Origin: Pedobacter sp. PACM 27299
GTDB lineage: Bacteria; Bacteroidota; Bacteroidia; Sphingobacteriales; Sphingobacteriaceae
Direction: 5' to 3'
NCBI RefSeq assembly: GCF_001412655.1
Contig: NZ_CP012996.1
Location: forward strand, 2,046,001 to 2,110,000
Length of the DNA: 64,000 nt
The notes beneath the pieces were generated by a model that did no database searches, was not told the origin of the DNA, and saw only the letters and a program-made list of their open reading frames with translations. The translations under genes were made by a program, and so were the position numbers. Shown here piece by piece: positions 54,846-62,721 of the stretch; position 1 is the first letter of the stretch; each line of letters starts with the position of its first letter.

Positions 54846-55814
54846 TTAAGCATACAATTGTGTAAGTCTGAAAAGGAAGAATTCAATATTTTTGACGCCT
54901 CTAAACTGAGCTCTAAAAGCTTTGATTTTGGCGTTGAAAGATTCGGCAGAAGCGTTTGTAGATCTGCGATCAAAGTAGTTTAATATGGTCTGATAATGAT
55001 TCTGTATCGATCTTGCAATGGTGTTGAAAGCCTTGAAGCCAGTTTGCCTGACTCTTTCGTGCCATTTAGCCAGCTTGGCCAGTGCAAAGACCTTATTCTT
55101 TGTGTTTTCAAATAGCTGACTAAGCCCCATACTCAGCCCATATGCTGTTTTAAGATCAGGAAATCTTTCAAATAGAAGCTCAGCACGATCCTTTTGGCTT
55201 TGGGTCCAATCGGCAGGCTTTTTATACAATACGTATCTTCCCCTGGCGAGTAATTGCTTGACCGTATCCCCGTTATGGAGTACTTCCGGATGAAAAGGGT
55301 GGCCTGTTTTCTTTGATTGCTCAATGGCTTCATTTTCGATATCCATCGCTTCCCATCTATGTTTAATCCGCATTTCCTGTAGCGCTTCGGTAGCCAGTTT
55401 CTGCACATGGAAACGGTCAGTGACTCTGATAGCTCCTGGAAAACAACGTTTGCAGATTAGTTCCATATTACCTGCCATATCCAGGGTAATCTCGGTCACC
55501 TTTTTTCTCAGCCGTTCAGGAATTTGTTGCAATACAGAAATCACCGTTTCGGCTTTAGTTCCCGCTACAATAGCCACGATAGCCCCTTTTTTACCTTTAG
55601 CAGCTTTATTGGTGATAATAGTATAAAGTTCACCATGGGACAGACTGGTTTCATCAATGGAGAGCTGTTCACCAAGATTCTCCGGGTATAATAGCCATTG
55701 TTTTGCATGTGCTTTTTGATCCCAGCTTTTAAAGTCGCTGAGGTAATCACGGTACTGACGAAGCAGGTTTTTGACCTTTACACCATAAAATGAACTGATC
55801 GTATCAACGCTACT
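54846..55814 (-). CDS. ISAon1-family transposase, DDE domain (frameshift product)
   Basis: This frame of 322 codons contains the ISL3-like catalytic domain: SIDETSLSHGELYTI (first Asp), ITLDMAGNMELICKRCFPGA and VTDRFHVQKLATEAL (second Asp region), and a late RSTNASAESFNAKIKAF with the Glu. There is no ATG, GTG or TTG in frame before the GTG at 55577, which would already lose the first catalytic Asp. The frame joins that of the upstream gene if one base is skipped at the CCC-GAG-TAG stop site (55810-55818). I therefore read it as the second part of a +1 frameshift fusion; a sequencing or mutational indel is the alternative. Confidence 0.8.
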   Translation of the reverse strand, partial: SSVDTISSFYGVKVKNLLRQYRDYLSDFKSWDQKAHAKQWLLYPENLGEQLSIDETSLSHGELYTIITNKAAKGKKGAIVAIVAGTKAETVISVLQQIPERLRKKVTEITLDMAGNMELICKRCFPGAIRVTDRFHVQKLATEALQEMRIKHRWEAMDIENEAIEQSKKTGHPFHPEVLHNGDTVKQLLARGRYVLYKKPADWTQSQKDRAELLFERFPDLKTAYGLSMGLSQLFENTKNKVFALAKLAKWHERVRQTGFKAFNTIARSIQNHYQTILNYFDRRSTNASAESFNAKIKAFRAQFRGVKNIEFFLFRLTQLYA

Positions 55815-56175
55815 CGGGGCTGTATCGATTGATTTCTTTTAAAAAAGCCGCGAAATCTCCTGTCATTCGCGTTCCTTTCTCAACTAAAGTCCAATCCCGG
55901 TAGATCACTTTGCCGCTTTCCAAATTGATCCAGCGCCGGCGTTTGATATGATAGAAGACCTTATGTCCACGAATGGGGAAATCCTGAACCACGATCTGCG
56001 GGAAAAAACCTTTTGACTGCACCTTGAGCGAGCCCCATTCTGTAGGCAGTTGATTGAGTTCTTCCAACTGAATATGAAAAGTGTCAGGGTCTTCAATGGC
56101 ATTGGTAAATTCAAAATTCTCTATGATAAATTCCGGTAAAAACAGACGAAGTAAAGTGGTGCTCGCAGAAGGCAT
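55810..56175 (-). CDS. ISAon1-family transposase N-region protein
   Basis: This 121-aa protein is the first gene of the insertion sequence. It is small and basic towards the end, with IRGHKVFYHIKRRRWINLES and LVEKGTRMTGDFAAFLKEIN, as in the N-terminal, DNA-binding part of ISAon1-type transposases. It ends SPE-stop, exactly where the DDE frame begins one base over (SPS-S-V-D in the shifted frame). It may act alone as a regulator and, by frameshifting, as the N-terminus of the full transposase. Confidence 0.8.
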   Translation of the reverse strand: MPSASTTLLRLFLPEFIIENFEFTNAIEDPDTFHIQLEELNQLPTEWGSLKVQSKGFFPQIVVQDFPIRGHKVFYHIKRRRWINLESGKVIYRDWTLVEKGTRMTGDFAAFLKEINRYSPE

Positions 56176-56246
56176 AAATAAAATGGGATATAGATAGACA
56201 AAGCTATAATTTTATCTCTTGCTCCACAACTTTTGGCATTGATCCG

Positions 56247-56348
56247 ATTTTGCATGATTTTGATATGGTTTGTAAATAAAAAAAACCTGCTAATCTTTCG
56301 ATTTGCAGGTTTTTAGTAGGTTTTGATACCTTAGCGGAGAGTGGGGGA
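56247..56348. repeat. Att-like direct repeat, copy A (tRNA-Ser 3'-end-like)
   Basis: Homologous over about 100 bp to copy B at 57937-58036. The last 30 bp (56319-56348, including TTAGCGGAGAGTGGGGGA) match B at 29 of 30 positions. Read on the minus strand this is the acceptor end of a serine tRNA (CCCACTCTCCGC, then TAAGG instead of CCAAGG) followed by a hairpin terminator (AAAAACCTGC 56281-56290 with GCAGGTTTTT 56305-56314). The T-loop is not preserved, so it is not a tRNA gene. The left part was split by the insertion sequence. Confidence 0.6.
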
Positions 56349-56546
56349 TCGACCGAAACCGATCCTAAATACTCTTTAGCCTATATTTTATATCTTTTTT
56401 GTTCTTAGGGCACCTAATTGGGGCACCATCAAAACAACACAAAATCGCTATTCCTTGTTCATCTACAATTTACGCAAATAATTGTAAGTAAGCAATTAAA
56501 AGCACATTTTAATGTATTGTGTTTATAGCCTCGTTTTTATGTTTAG

Positions 56547-56981
56547 TTATTTTTCAGCGTGTAATCCAATTCTGTTTCGTTCGGTGTCCATAATTATGGC
56601 AATAAATCCTGGCGGAATTTGCATTTTAGGTGCAATAATCTTTCCTCCTGCCTGCTCTACTTTGTCAAGAACTGTTTGTATACTTGGGCTTGCATTGATA
56701 TAAATTAATGTGCCTTGTAATGACGGGCTATTTCCTTCTGATTTCGACAATACACCAGTAACCCTCCCTGAGGTTGCTTGGATTACATTTGGATTATACG
56801 GAAAGAAAACACTTTCATCATTTCCATCTGTTTTCTTAATCATTTCAATATCTAAAATGGTTTCGTAGAAAATTTTTGCCCTTTCAATGTCGGATACAGG
56901 AATTTCAAACCATGTCAGTACGTTGGTTTCTTCGTCAATTTTTTTTAATAGTTGTTTGCTTGTCTCCATGTTTTTTAACAT
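56547..56981 (-). CDS. VOC family (glyoxalase/bleomycin-resistance fold) protein
   Basis: This 144-aa protein has the paired beta-alpha-beta-beta-beta modules of the vicinal oxygen chelate fold: LTWFEIPVSDIERAKIFYET (residues 18-37) starts the first and TLIYINASPSIQTVLDKVEQ the second, ending IAIIMDTERNRIGLHAEK. Such proteins are metal-dependent lyases, dioxygenases or drug-binding proteins. A second ATG four codons in is possible. It lies 73 bases downstream of a Crp/Fnr-type regulator gene in the same direction; the two lie between the att-like repeats, apparently as a small cargo unit. Bases 56349-56546 show no gene. Confidence 0.85.
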   Translation of the reverse strand: MLKNMETSKQLLKKIDEETNVLTWFEIPVSDIERAKIFYETILDIEMIKKTDGNDESVFFPYNPNVIQATSGRVTGVLSKSEGNSPSLQGTLIYINASPSIQTVLDKVEQAGGKIIAPKMQIPPGFIAIIMDTERNRIGLHAEK

Positions 56982-57054
56982 TTGCTTATTTATTTGTGTT
57001 CTTTGCGAAGGTCAAAAATATGTATGATCTAATCCTGTGACGATCGTCACAAAA

Positions 57055-57627
57055 TTATACAAGAGTTCTTCGTTTTCGTATCCTGCTTAATGTTTCCCTT
57101 GCTACGCCAAGAAATGATGCCAATTGTGAAAGTGAAACTCTTTGTAAGATGTCAGGATGGTTGACTTCTAAGTACTTTAAACGTTCCTGAGCTGAATAAA
57201 GTTTGAATAAGGTTGAAAATTCTTCTTGTTTCGATGCGAATAGACGTATGCAATTGCGTCCTAAAGCTTCTATTTCATTTGTTTGTTTGGCAGCTTTAAA
57301 TAATTTCTGTTTGTCAAAAATTACGACTGTTAATGGTTCGCAAGCGATGATGTTAAATTCTGATTTTTCTCCGCTACCAAAGCTGTTGATGTTTGTTGCG
57401 ATGTCATTTTCAAAGAAGAACGCTGTGTTTTTTTTTGCTCCGTCAATTTCATAATAACTCTTACAGTAGCCTAAGTCAATATAAAATAAAGAATTGCAAA
57501 TCTGTCCTTCATGTAGTAAAAAATCATTCTTCTTAAACTGTTTTTTTGATAACGCAGGTTGTAGCAATTCCCAACTTTCCTCAGAAAATTCAGTTATTGA
57601 GTGAATATATTTTAAAAGATTGTTCAT
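57055..57627 (-). CDS. Crp/Fnr family transcriptional regulator
   Basis: This 190-aa protein has an N-terminal cyclic-nucleotide-binding-like beta-roll (LLQPALSKKQFKKNDFLLHE, then YIDLGYCKSYYEIDG) and a C-terminal helix-turn-helix (RVSLSQLASFLGVARETLSR, IRKRR). The PRRxR-type cAMP pocket is not kept, as is usual for Bacteroidota members that sense other signals or none. The VOC-fold gene follows it, so it may regulate that gene. Confidence 0.88.
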   Translation of the reverse strand: MNNLLKYIHSITEFSEESWELLQPALSKKQFKKNDFLLHEGQICNSLFYIDLGYCKSYYEIDGAKKNTAFFFENDIATNINSFGSGEKSEFNIIACEPLTVVIFDKQKLFKAAKQTNEIEALGRNCIRLFASKQEEFSTLFKLYSAQERLKYLEVNHPDILQRVSLSQLASFLGVARETLSRIRKRRTLV

Positions 57628-57936
57628 TTATAATAGGTGGGGGTGAAAGAGCCGTACTTAATAAGTACGCACAGCTGTAGTGCATTTTTAATATTTGTGA
57701 TGTAATTTATTGATTCTTTACAAGAATATAAAACTATCCTAAATATCATTTTTAATCCTTTCTGAAAATTGGACTGTATAAACCCCTTTCTCTGTTTTGA
57801 GGTGTTAAAGGGGAGAGGATTAAATAAATTCCAGTTTGTTGAAAGTGATTTGTGCTTTTGGGATCATCAATAACTTAAAAGGGCTTGCGGGTGAGCGATA
57901 GAATAGGGCACCTCATAGGACACAAGATATTGCGAA

Positions 57937-58036
57937 ATTTTGTGTGATTTTGATAGGGTCTACAAAATAAAAATGCCTTAAACATAAGTTTAAAGCATTT
58001 TTGTGTGGTTTTGATACCTTGGCGGAGAGTGGGGGA
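57937..58036. repeat. Att-like direct repeat, copy B (tRNA-Ser 3'-end-like)
   Basis: Copy B keeps ATTTTG and the following GATTTTGATA block, a hairpin (57969-57983 with 57988-58002) and TTTTGATACCTTGGCGGAGA (58009-58028). On the minus strand the core reads CTCTCCGCCA, a tRNA acceptor end including CCA; the T-arm beyond 58037 is degenerate. The stretch 57628-57936 and 58037-58350 around it contains no gene, only a GC-rich CCCCTTT/AAAGGGG dyad near 57783-57813. Confidence 0.6.
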
Positions 58037-58350
58037 ATTGTACCCACGGTTAAAATCCCGCTTTATTATGGTGTCTGGATGGTTTGTAATTGTCGACTCA
58101 CCGAATCACTCACCGCCATCTCTGTTTTTATAACTGCAAATGCTATACTGTAAAATTATTCATAATTTCCAGTATATCAAATAGTTGATTTCGTTTTTTT
58201 TAGGTTCTGGAGTTTTTTTTATGGTTCTGGAGCCAAAGGGATTGTGTTTTTGTCTTTAACTGGTTGTTTGTGAGGTTCTTGTTGGTTTTTTTTCTGCTTT
58301 GACTCACTCAACTTGAAAATGCTACCCCTTTGTTAAGAGTTCTATTCTAG

Positions 58351-58400
58351 TCGGGACCACTTATTTAGCCAGTATTTATACATAACTACTGGCTTTTTTA
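58351..58400 (+). repeat. Second att-like repeat, copy C, with terminator
   Basis: TCGGGACCACTTATTTAGCC (58351-58370) resembles a tRNA acceptor end with CCA and recurs at 63140-63157. A hairpin (AGCCAGTA 58367-58374 with TACTGGCT 58387-58394) followed by six Ts gives a good terminator. Bases 58401-58586 show nothing else. Confidence 0.45.
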
Positions 58401-58586
58401 TGCCATGGTGCGAGAAAAAGGGCGAGTAGATTTGACGATGATCGGTCTTCAAATGATTCAATTTGAGCTTTTGGGTTGATTTTTTAACTTCATCAAATTG
58501 CATTCCTTAGAGTTCAAGAAATCAAAATCCATGTATAAATAAAAATTATTTTAAAATACTTTTTTGGCAGATTTCTTTGTTTTATA

Positions 58587-59642
58587 TTATTCAACTCCTA
58601 TAATTCGAAACTCCGGTAAGTAAATTTTGGCTTGTTCAATCACACCAGAAGAAACGTGTCTGCAAATTAGAGTTACAGTTTTTCCCTTAGTATCAAAGCC
58701 TTTCACTGCCATCTCCACCAATGCAATGTCACTGTAAACTAAGTATAAGGGAATTATAACGTAAATATCTTCACAAGTTTCTGTTACTTTAATCTTGAAT
58801 TCACCTTTATAAAGCTCTGTTCGGTTTACCTCAATGCTGCATGGGGTAATATTTTCAAAGTGAAAGTTTTTACCTATGTAGGTCATTCTTGAAATGTTCT
58901 GCCCAAATTCATGATAATAAACCCAAATAATTTTATCACCTTCCAATTTTCGCATTGCGGCAGCAGCCCAGGTACCTCCAGTACCGTGTGTTAGGCTTAG
59001 CTTCGGATTAAACTTTGCACCATTATCAATTAGAGTTATATTATCATCAGCTATGAGTATTTTTACTTCTGTCGCCTTGCCATGAGATAAAGCATTACGT
59101 GTCAGTTCTATTATCAAATCTCTTAATATATGTGCATTTTCTTTACCCCAGGATAACTCTACTCCGCAATCCTTTAATAGATCTCCGATTGTTTGAGAAT
59201 CGGTATCCATACTACCAACGTTAATTGTTTCAGCGATTAACTCCCGGAACGCAAAATGTTTAGATGCTGCGTCATAATTACAACCCTTCTCGACCATAAT
59301 TCTGGCTGTTGTTTCTGCAATTTGTTTCCAGTCCTTGAGCATTTTGATTGAAAAGCGAGTTTCATCTGTATCAATGAGCTTGCCATGAGTATAACAGCAC
59401 CAAATCCCATTCGCGGCACTTTTTCGATCGGCACTTTCCATATCAGGATCATATCGTCTTGCTGAGCCACCACCCGAAGCTGCGGTAATATGACAAGCCA
59501 TCCCCGTTTCGCTTGTCGCTTCATCATTTTCATCACTCGGTCCAGCGGTTAGATTTCCACATCCTAAAAAGGAACAATGGTAACCAACCCGTTTTGCTAA
59601 TACTCTTTTGGTCTCTAAATTGAAATTATCTGTCCTTGGCAT
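58587..59642 (-). CDS. HNH-like zinc domain fused to GHKL (histidine-kinase-like) ATPase
   Basis: This 351-aa cytoplasmic protein has two parts. Residues 20-110 resemble the HNH/treble-clef module found in many accessory proteins: C23 and C28 in YHCSFLGCGN, then GMACHITAAS with H51, and NGIWCCYTHGKLID (78-91) with C82/C83 and H86. Residues 165-350 are a GHKL ATPase: N-box LIIELTRNALSHG (E179, N183), G1 box IDNGAKF (D206, G208) and a glycine-rich THGTGGTW lid. No histidine-kinase dimerisation domain is present. The pairing suggests a nucleic-acid sensor or nuclease controlled by ATP, typical of defence genes. It lies 25 bases downstream of a 303-aa gene in one operon. Confidence 0.7.
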   Translation of the reverse strand: MPRTDNFNLETKRVLAKRVGYHCSFLGCGNLTAGPSDENDEATSETGMACHITAASGGGSARRYDPDMESADRKSAANGIWCCYTHGKLIDTDETRFSIKMLKDWKQIAETTARIMVEKGCNYDAASKHFAFRELIAETINVGSMDTDSQTIGDLLKDCGVELSWGKENAHILRDLIIELTRNALSHGKATEVKILIADDNITLIDNGAKFNPKLSLTHGTGGTWAAAAMRKLEGDKIIWVYYHEFGQNISRMTYIGKNFHFENITPCSIEVNRTELYKGEFKIKVTETCEDIYVIIPLYLVYSDIALVEMAVKGFDTKGKTVTLICRHVSSGVIEQAKIYLPEFRIIGVE

Positions 59643-59667
59643 ATTTTAAGAATAAGTGTCGTATCTG

Positions 59668-60579
59668 TTAAGGAAGCCTTAAATGGTGGTGTGTTAATTT
59701 TTCATAGATGTATTCAAGGGTATCATTTTCCAGCAGCTTTGCTAATGCTAAATCAACTATCTTCCCTTTAACCACTTGTCCAAATGTTTTCTTGTTTAAG
59801 GTCTTGTGTAGCTCCTTTAGTTCTTCTATTTCGTTAAAAATAATTTCCTGTCCATAGCCGAGCTTGGTTAACTTATCCAGAATTTCATCAATATTCGCAT
59901 TAATCACTGCTGCATTGTCATCTATTGAGCTGTAATCTTCAATGTAAGTTCTACGCTTTTCCTCTACAAAAATTCTTCCATTGAGTGTAATAGACGCAGA
60001 GACACGCCGGATATGCATTGCATTAACCAGCCCATTATCTTCAAGCATTTTCACATATTCCCTTTCTTCACCATATTGAATAGCTATTCCATTAGACTCT
60101 AATATAAATGCGACATCGTAATATCGGCCATCCCTTAGTTCATAAAGCTTTTCAAGTATAAGTTCCAACCTTTCGTGGGTATCTAATTTTGCCCGTTTAA
60201 CCAGATCAATTTTGTCAGGGCGCACAATTGCATCGGCGATACTGTAGATTCTAATCAAATTAGATAAGAAATTATTTTTTGTCTTAAAATCTTCAAGTGC
60301 CTCTTTTTTTAGTTGATCAAAAAGCTTCTTGGCATTTGGAATATTGAAACGTTGATGGCCACTATGAAAGAATTCTCTCCCCTCAATCTGGTTTGCAGGT
60401 ATAAACGAATTTTCAATAATTTCTTTAACACCAGTTGCCCACTCTTTCGTTTTATCCAATAAAACGTTTAAATCAGTTTCGTTTTTTACAACTGGAAACT
60501 GTTTTTCCAAGTCCTCGTGTTGAATTAATGATTTCTCTATTTTTGAAGTAAAATCTTCCCAAGTAATATTTAGCGTCAT
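59668..60579 (-). CDS. Hypothetical protein, partner of the HNH-like/GHKL ATPase
   Basis: This 303-aa, mostly helical, charged protein is the first gene of the two-gene operon. Residues about 150-215 (YYDVAFILESNGIAIQYGEE, then LVNAMHIRRVSASITLNGRI) look like a winged helix: a strand-rich turn after two helices, ending in FVEEKRR. The N-terminal half resembles a helical adaptor and the C-terminal 80 residues a coiled, Leu/Lys-rich segment. I know no family for it. A role as DNA-binding adaptor or effector partner of the ATPase is inference from the 25-base spacing and the island location. Confidence 0.65.
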   Translation of the reverse strand: MTLNITWEDFTSKIEKSLIQHEDLEKQFPVVKNETDLNVLLDKTKEWATGVKEIIENSFIPANQIEGREFFHSGHQRFNIPNAKKLFDQLKKEALEDFKTKNNFLSNLIRIYSIADAIVRPDKIDLVKRAKLDTHERLELILEKLYELRDGRYYDVAFILESNGIAIQYGEEREYVKMLEDNGLVNAMHIRRVSASITLNGRIFVEEKRRTYIEDYSSIDDNAAVINANIDEILDKLTKLGYGQEIIFNEIEELKELHKTLNKKTFGQVVKGKIVDLALAKLLENDTLEYIYEKLTHHHLRLP

Positions 60580-60765
60580 TGAATTTATCTTTATACAAAG
60601 TTAAGTAATAGTGTAGACTTCTTTAATTGGAAAGGGGGACTTGCTATCTGAACCTGGAATTGTATAGAATACTTTCTGATTAATGACATGGCATCCCTCA
60701 TCAAAACTATTAAAAATTTAAGTGTCTGATTCCAATGAAATGAATTTTAGGTTAAGGTAGGGGGT

Positions 60766-60821
60766 AAAAAAACTCTTGTTTGTTCAAATCGAGCCATATT
60801 TGATCAAACAAGAGTTTTTTT
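60766..60821 (+). terminator. Long intrinsic terminator hairpin
   Basis: A 17-bp perfect stem (60766-60782 with 60805-60821), including CTCTTGTTTG paired with CAAACAAGAG. The loop pairs further (TCAAAT with ATTTGA). A/T runs at both ends make it bidirectional. It lies between the two-gene ATPase operon and a gene fragment; the remainder of 60580-60936 shows no gene. Confidence 0.8.
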
Positions 60822-60936
60822 ATGCCATAAAAAACAGCGTTCTTTCTTCCGTCGAAGCCACAACGCTTTGCCAGCGGTTATGCACAAACCCAGGCGTTTT
60901 TGTATCAAGGGGTTAATCTATTTTCTCTTCCCGATA

Positions 60937-61190
60937 TTATTCATCGACCTCGGTTCCAAAGTCGTGGTAAACAGAGGTGTTCGGGAATAAGTCACTAAGA
61001 AGATCACTCTCTAACTCTTTAATTTCGTAATAAAGGTTGGAGACCTCGTTCAAATTCGTTACTTCATCCTTTTTGTCATCTTTTAAATCCTCAATACTTG
61101 AAGAAAGGATTAAATATTTATTAGGAGTGTTCTTTATTCTTTCTACAAATGCTGTAATTTGATTTTCCGTTTTGTTGATATTTGGGCATG
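60937..61190 (-). pseudogene. C-terminal gene fragment, family unknown
   Basis: The minus strand reads about 80 clearly coding codons: INKTENQITAFVERIKNTPN, KYLILSSSIEDLKDDKKDEV and NEVSNLYYEIKELESDLLSD, ending TEVDE-TAA at 60937-60939. It has no start; in the same frame a TGA stands near 61191 where the coding character ends. It is a truncated 3' end of a helical protein, probably cut by a rearrangement in the island. The gap 61191-61483 contains nothing recognisable. Confidence 0.5.
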
Positions 61191-61483
61191 GACGTCAAGG
61201 TAAATTGATAACAACAAACAAATTCACAAGATCTAAGACTTGTTTCATCAAATGGATAAGATTCAAAGCTGATGAAGCTTATTTGGGTGGGGTTGTGTTG
61301 CTGCCGATTAGCAGTAATAAAAAAGGTCTTTCAAAAACTTGTGACCGTCAATAATCGTTGTATAATAAATTTAATAAAGTCTTTGTAACAGTTATGATAT
61401 AAATTGTTAGTTTAATACAAAATATACTTTACATTTGTAATCCTATTTTTTTTAGTATTTCCTCTCAAAACATATAAGCTCCT

Positions 61484-61951
61484 ATGATACAAATTAACCA
61501 AGCCTGTGATTATATTATTTTTAGATTGAAAGTCGAGGGTGAAAGTCAATTGAATCACCTCAAGCTTCAGAAGCTACTTTATTATGTCCAATCGTGGCAT
61601 TTGGCATTTTATGGTGAACCATTTTTTAATGGCAAATTTCAAGCTTGGGTTCATGGACCAGTAAATAGAGCCATCTACAACAGGTTTAAAGACAGTAAAT
61701 ACATGTATACAACGATCAATACATCGGATCTTATGGAGCCTGAGATTGTTAAAACACTTGATGGGGATTCAAAAGAGCATATTGATAGTGTTTTAGAAGT
61801 ATACGCTGGTTATTCAGATACAGAACTTGAGGCTAAGACCCATGCTGAAACTCCTTGGATTGATGCACGAAAAGGTTATGAACCTTTTCAAAGATGTGAA
61901 GTTGAGTTGGATGAAAGTACTATTACAAGATATTATAAAGCTCGTTTATAG
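61484..61951 (+). CDS. Panacea domain (SocA-like, DUF4065) antitoxin
   Basis: This 155-aa protein matches the Panacea/SocA fold: NHLKLQKLLYYVQSWHLAFY (residues 24-43), GKFQAWVHGPVNRAIYNRF (50-68) and the late LEAKTHAETPWIDARKGYEP. Panacea domains are antitoxin modules that neutralise many different toxins, and SocA in Caulobacter is a proteolytic adaptor. The gene is 8 bases from a 253-aa gene in the same direction, the usual arrangement of antitoxin and toxin. The AT-rich leader and start ATG are clear. Confidence 0.88.
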   Translation: MIQINQACDYIIFRLKVEGESQLNHLKLQKLLYYVQSWHLAFYGEPFFNGKFQAWVHGPVNRAIYNRFKDSKYMYTTINTSDLMEPEIVKTLDGDSKEHIDSVLEVYAGYSDTELEAKTHAETPWIDARKGYEPFQRCEVELDESTITRYYKARL

Positions 61952-61959
61952 TACTCCTT

Positions 61960-62721
61960 ATGGGAAAGAACAGAAAACCTATTGATGAAGTCTCTAAAAA
62001 GCGCCTAGTACCAAAGGATAATAAGGCTAAATCGAGTCATGATAGGCTACAGCCTAAAGACACTTCCTCTGTAAAAAAAGTATTCTGGACATTTGGTTTT
62101 AAGTATTACACTCAAATAGATTTGTTTGGTTTGAGTAATGTCGATGTACCTTGGTTTGTTGCACTTCTTGATAGGTTAAGAGATACTTCTAAAATGGAAT
62201 ATACGGGCATGACTCAAGTTCTTGAGGAAGGATATCGCTATCACGAAATCAATTGGAGCCAAAAAAATATTCCACTTCAAAGAGAGGAATTTAAGTGGGT
62301 ATTGTCTGATTACCTAAATAATGAGTTGGAATACCCTTTTTGTCAGTTCCATATTTCAAAGGGAACGGGTAGGATTGTTGGTTTTTGGGATGAAAGCAAT
62401 ATATTCCAGATCATTTTGCTTGATCCTCTTCACAATCTTCAACCATCGAAGTTTAATGATTACGAATTAAGGGAATGTTATCCTGCTAAAAGTCAATTTG
62501 ATTCATTACAATTTGAAATAGATGAAATCTTGAGGTCTAATTGTTCCGTAACATCTTGCTCGGTATTTGAAAAACTTCGCACTCTGCCAACTGGCAGAAG
62601 TAATATCAATGTAGTAGTTGCGCATCTTGACAACGACTTTCACAAATCATTAGGCGAAGTTCTGAAGCATAAAACACTAAGTGAAATAATTGAGGCTGGC
62701 GTGCTTAGCTTGACTGATTAA
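61960..62721 (+). CDS. Putative toxin partner of the Panacea antitoxin
   Basis: This 253-aa protein has a basic, disordered N-terminus (residues 1-40, KNRKPIDEVSKKRLVPKDNK) followed by a compact domain. Notable segments are KVFWTFGFKYYTQIDLFGLS, the predicted strand VGFWDESNIFQIILLDPLHN (about residues 145-164) and NINVVVAHLDNDFHKSLGE. Several members of such pairs share an 'F-x-I-I-L-L-D-P-x-H-N' strand, and this looks like a conserved toxin fold, but I cannot name its activity. The 8-base spacing to the antitoxin and the island location support toxin assignment. Confidence 0.65.
   Translation: MGKNRKPIDEVSKKRLVPKDNKAKSSHDRLQPKDTSSVKKVFWTFGFKYYTQIDLFGLSNVDVPWFVALLDRLRDTSKMEYTGMTQVLEEGYRYHEINWSQKNIPLQREEFKWVLSDYLNNELEYPFCQFHISKGTGRIVGFWDESNIFQIILLDPLHNLQPSKFNDYELRECYPAKSQFDSLQFEIDEILRSNCSVTSCSVFEKLRTLPTGRSNINVVVAHLDNDFHKSLGEVLKHKTLSEIIEAGVLSLTD

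Larger units (their letters stand above)
54801..56246 (-). mobile_element. Complete ISAon1-type insertion sequence (1446 bp)
   Basis: Perfect 26-bp terminal inverted repeats (54801-54826 beginning CGGATCAATGCC, and 56221-56246) enclose two transposase frames on the minus strand. The flanks are the same 6 bases, ATTTTG, at 54795-54800 and 56247-56252, taken as the target-site duplication. The second frame carries an ISL3-type DDE domain. All reading frames are intact, so the element may be active or only recently inserted. It interrupts one copy of a duplicated att-like repeat. Confidence 0.9.

Noticed and set aside
55830..55850. -1 frameshift at a T6A4G run in the transposase N-region gene
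   Set aside because: The resulting frame stops after about 19 codons and does not enter the DDE frame.
58007..58106. tRNA-Ser gene on the minus strand
   Set aside because: Only the acceptor end and part of the T-stem fit; T-loop, anticodon and D-arm cannot be drawn, so it is an att-like remnant.
18861..58106. Shared 12-mer GACTCACCGAAT at 18861 and 58095
   Set aside because: Too short and without common flanks; treated as chance.
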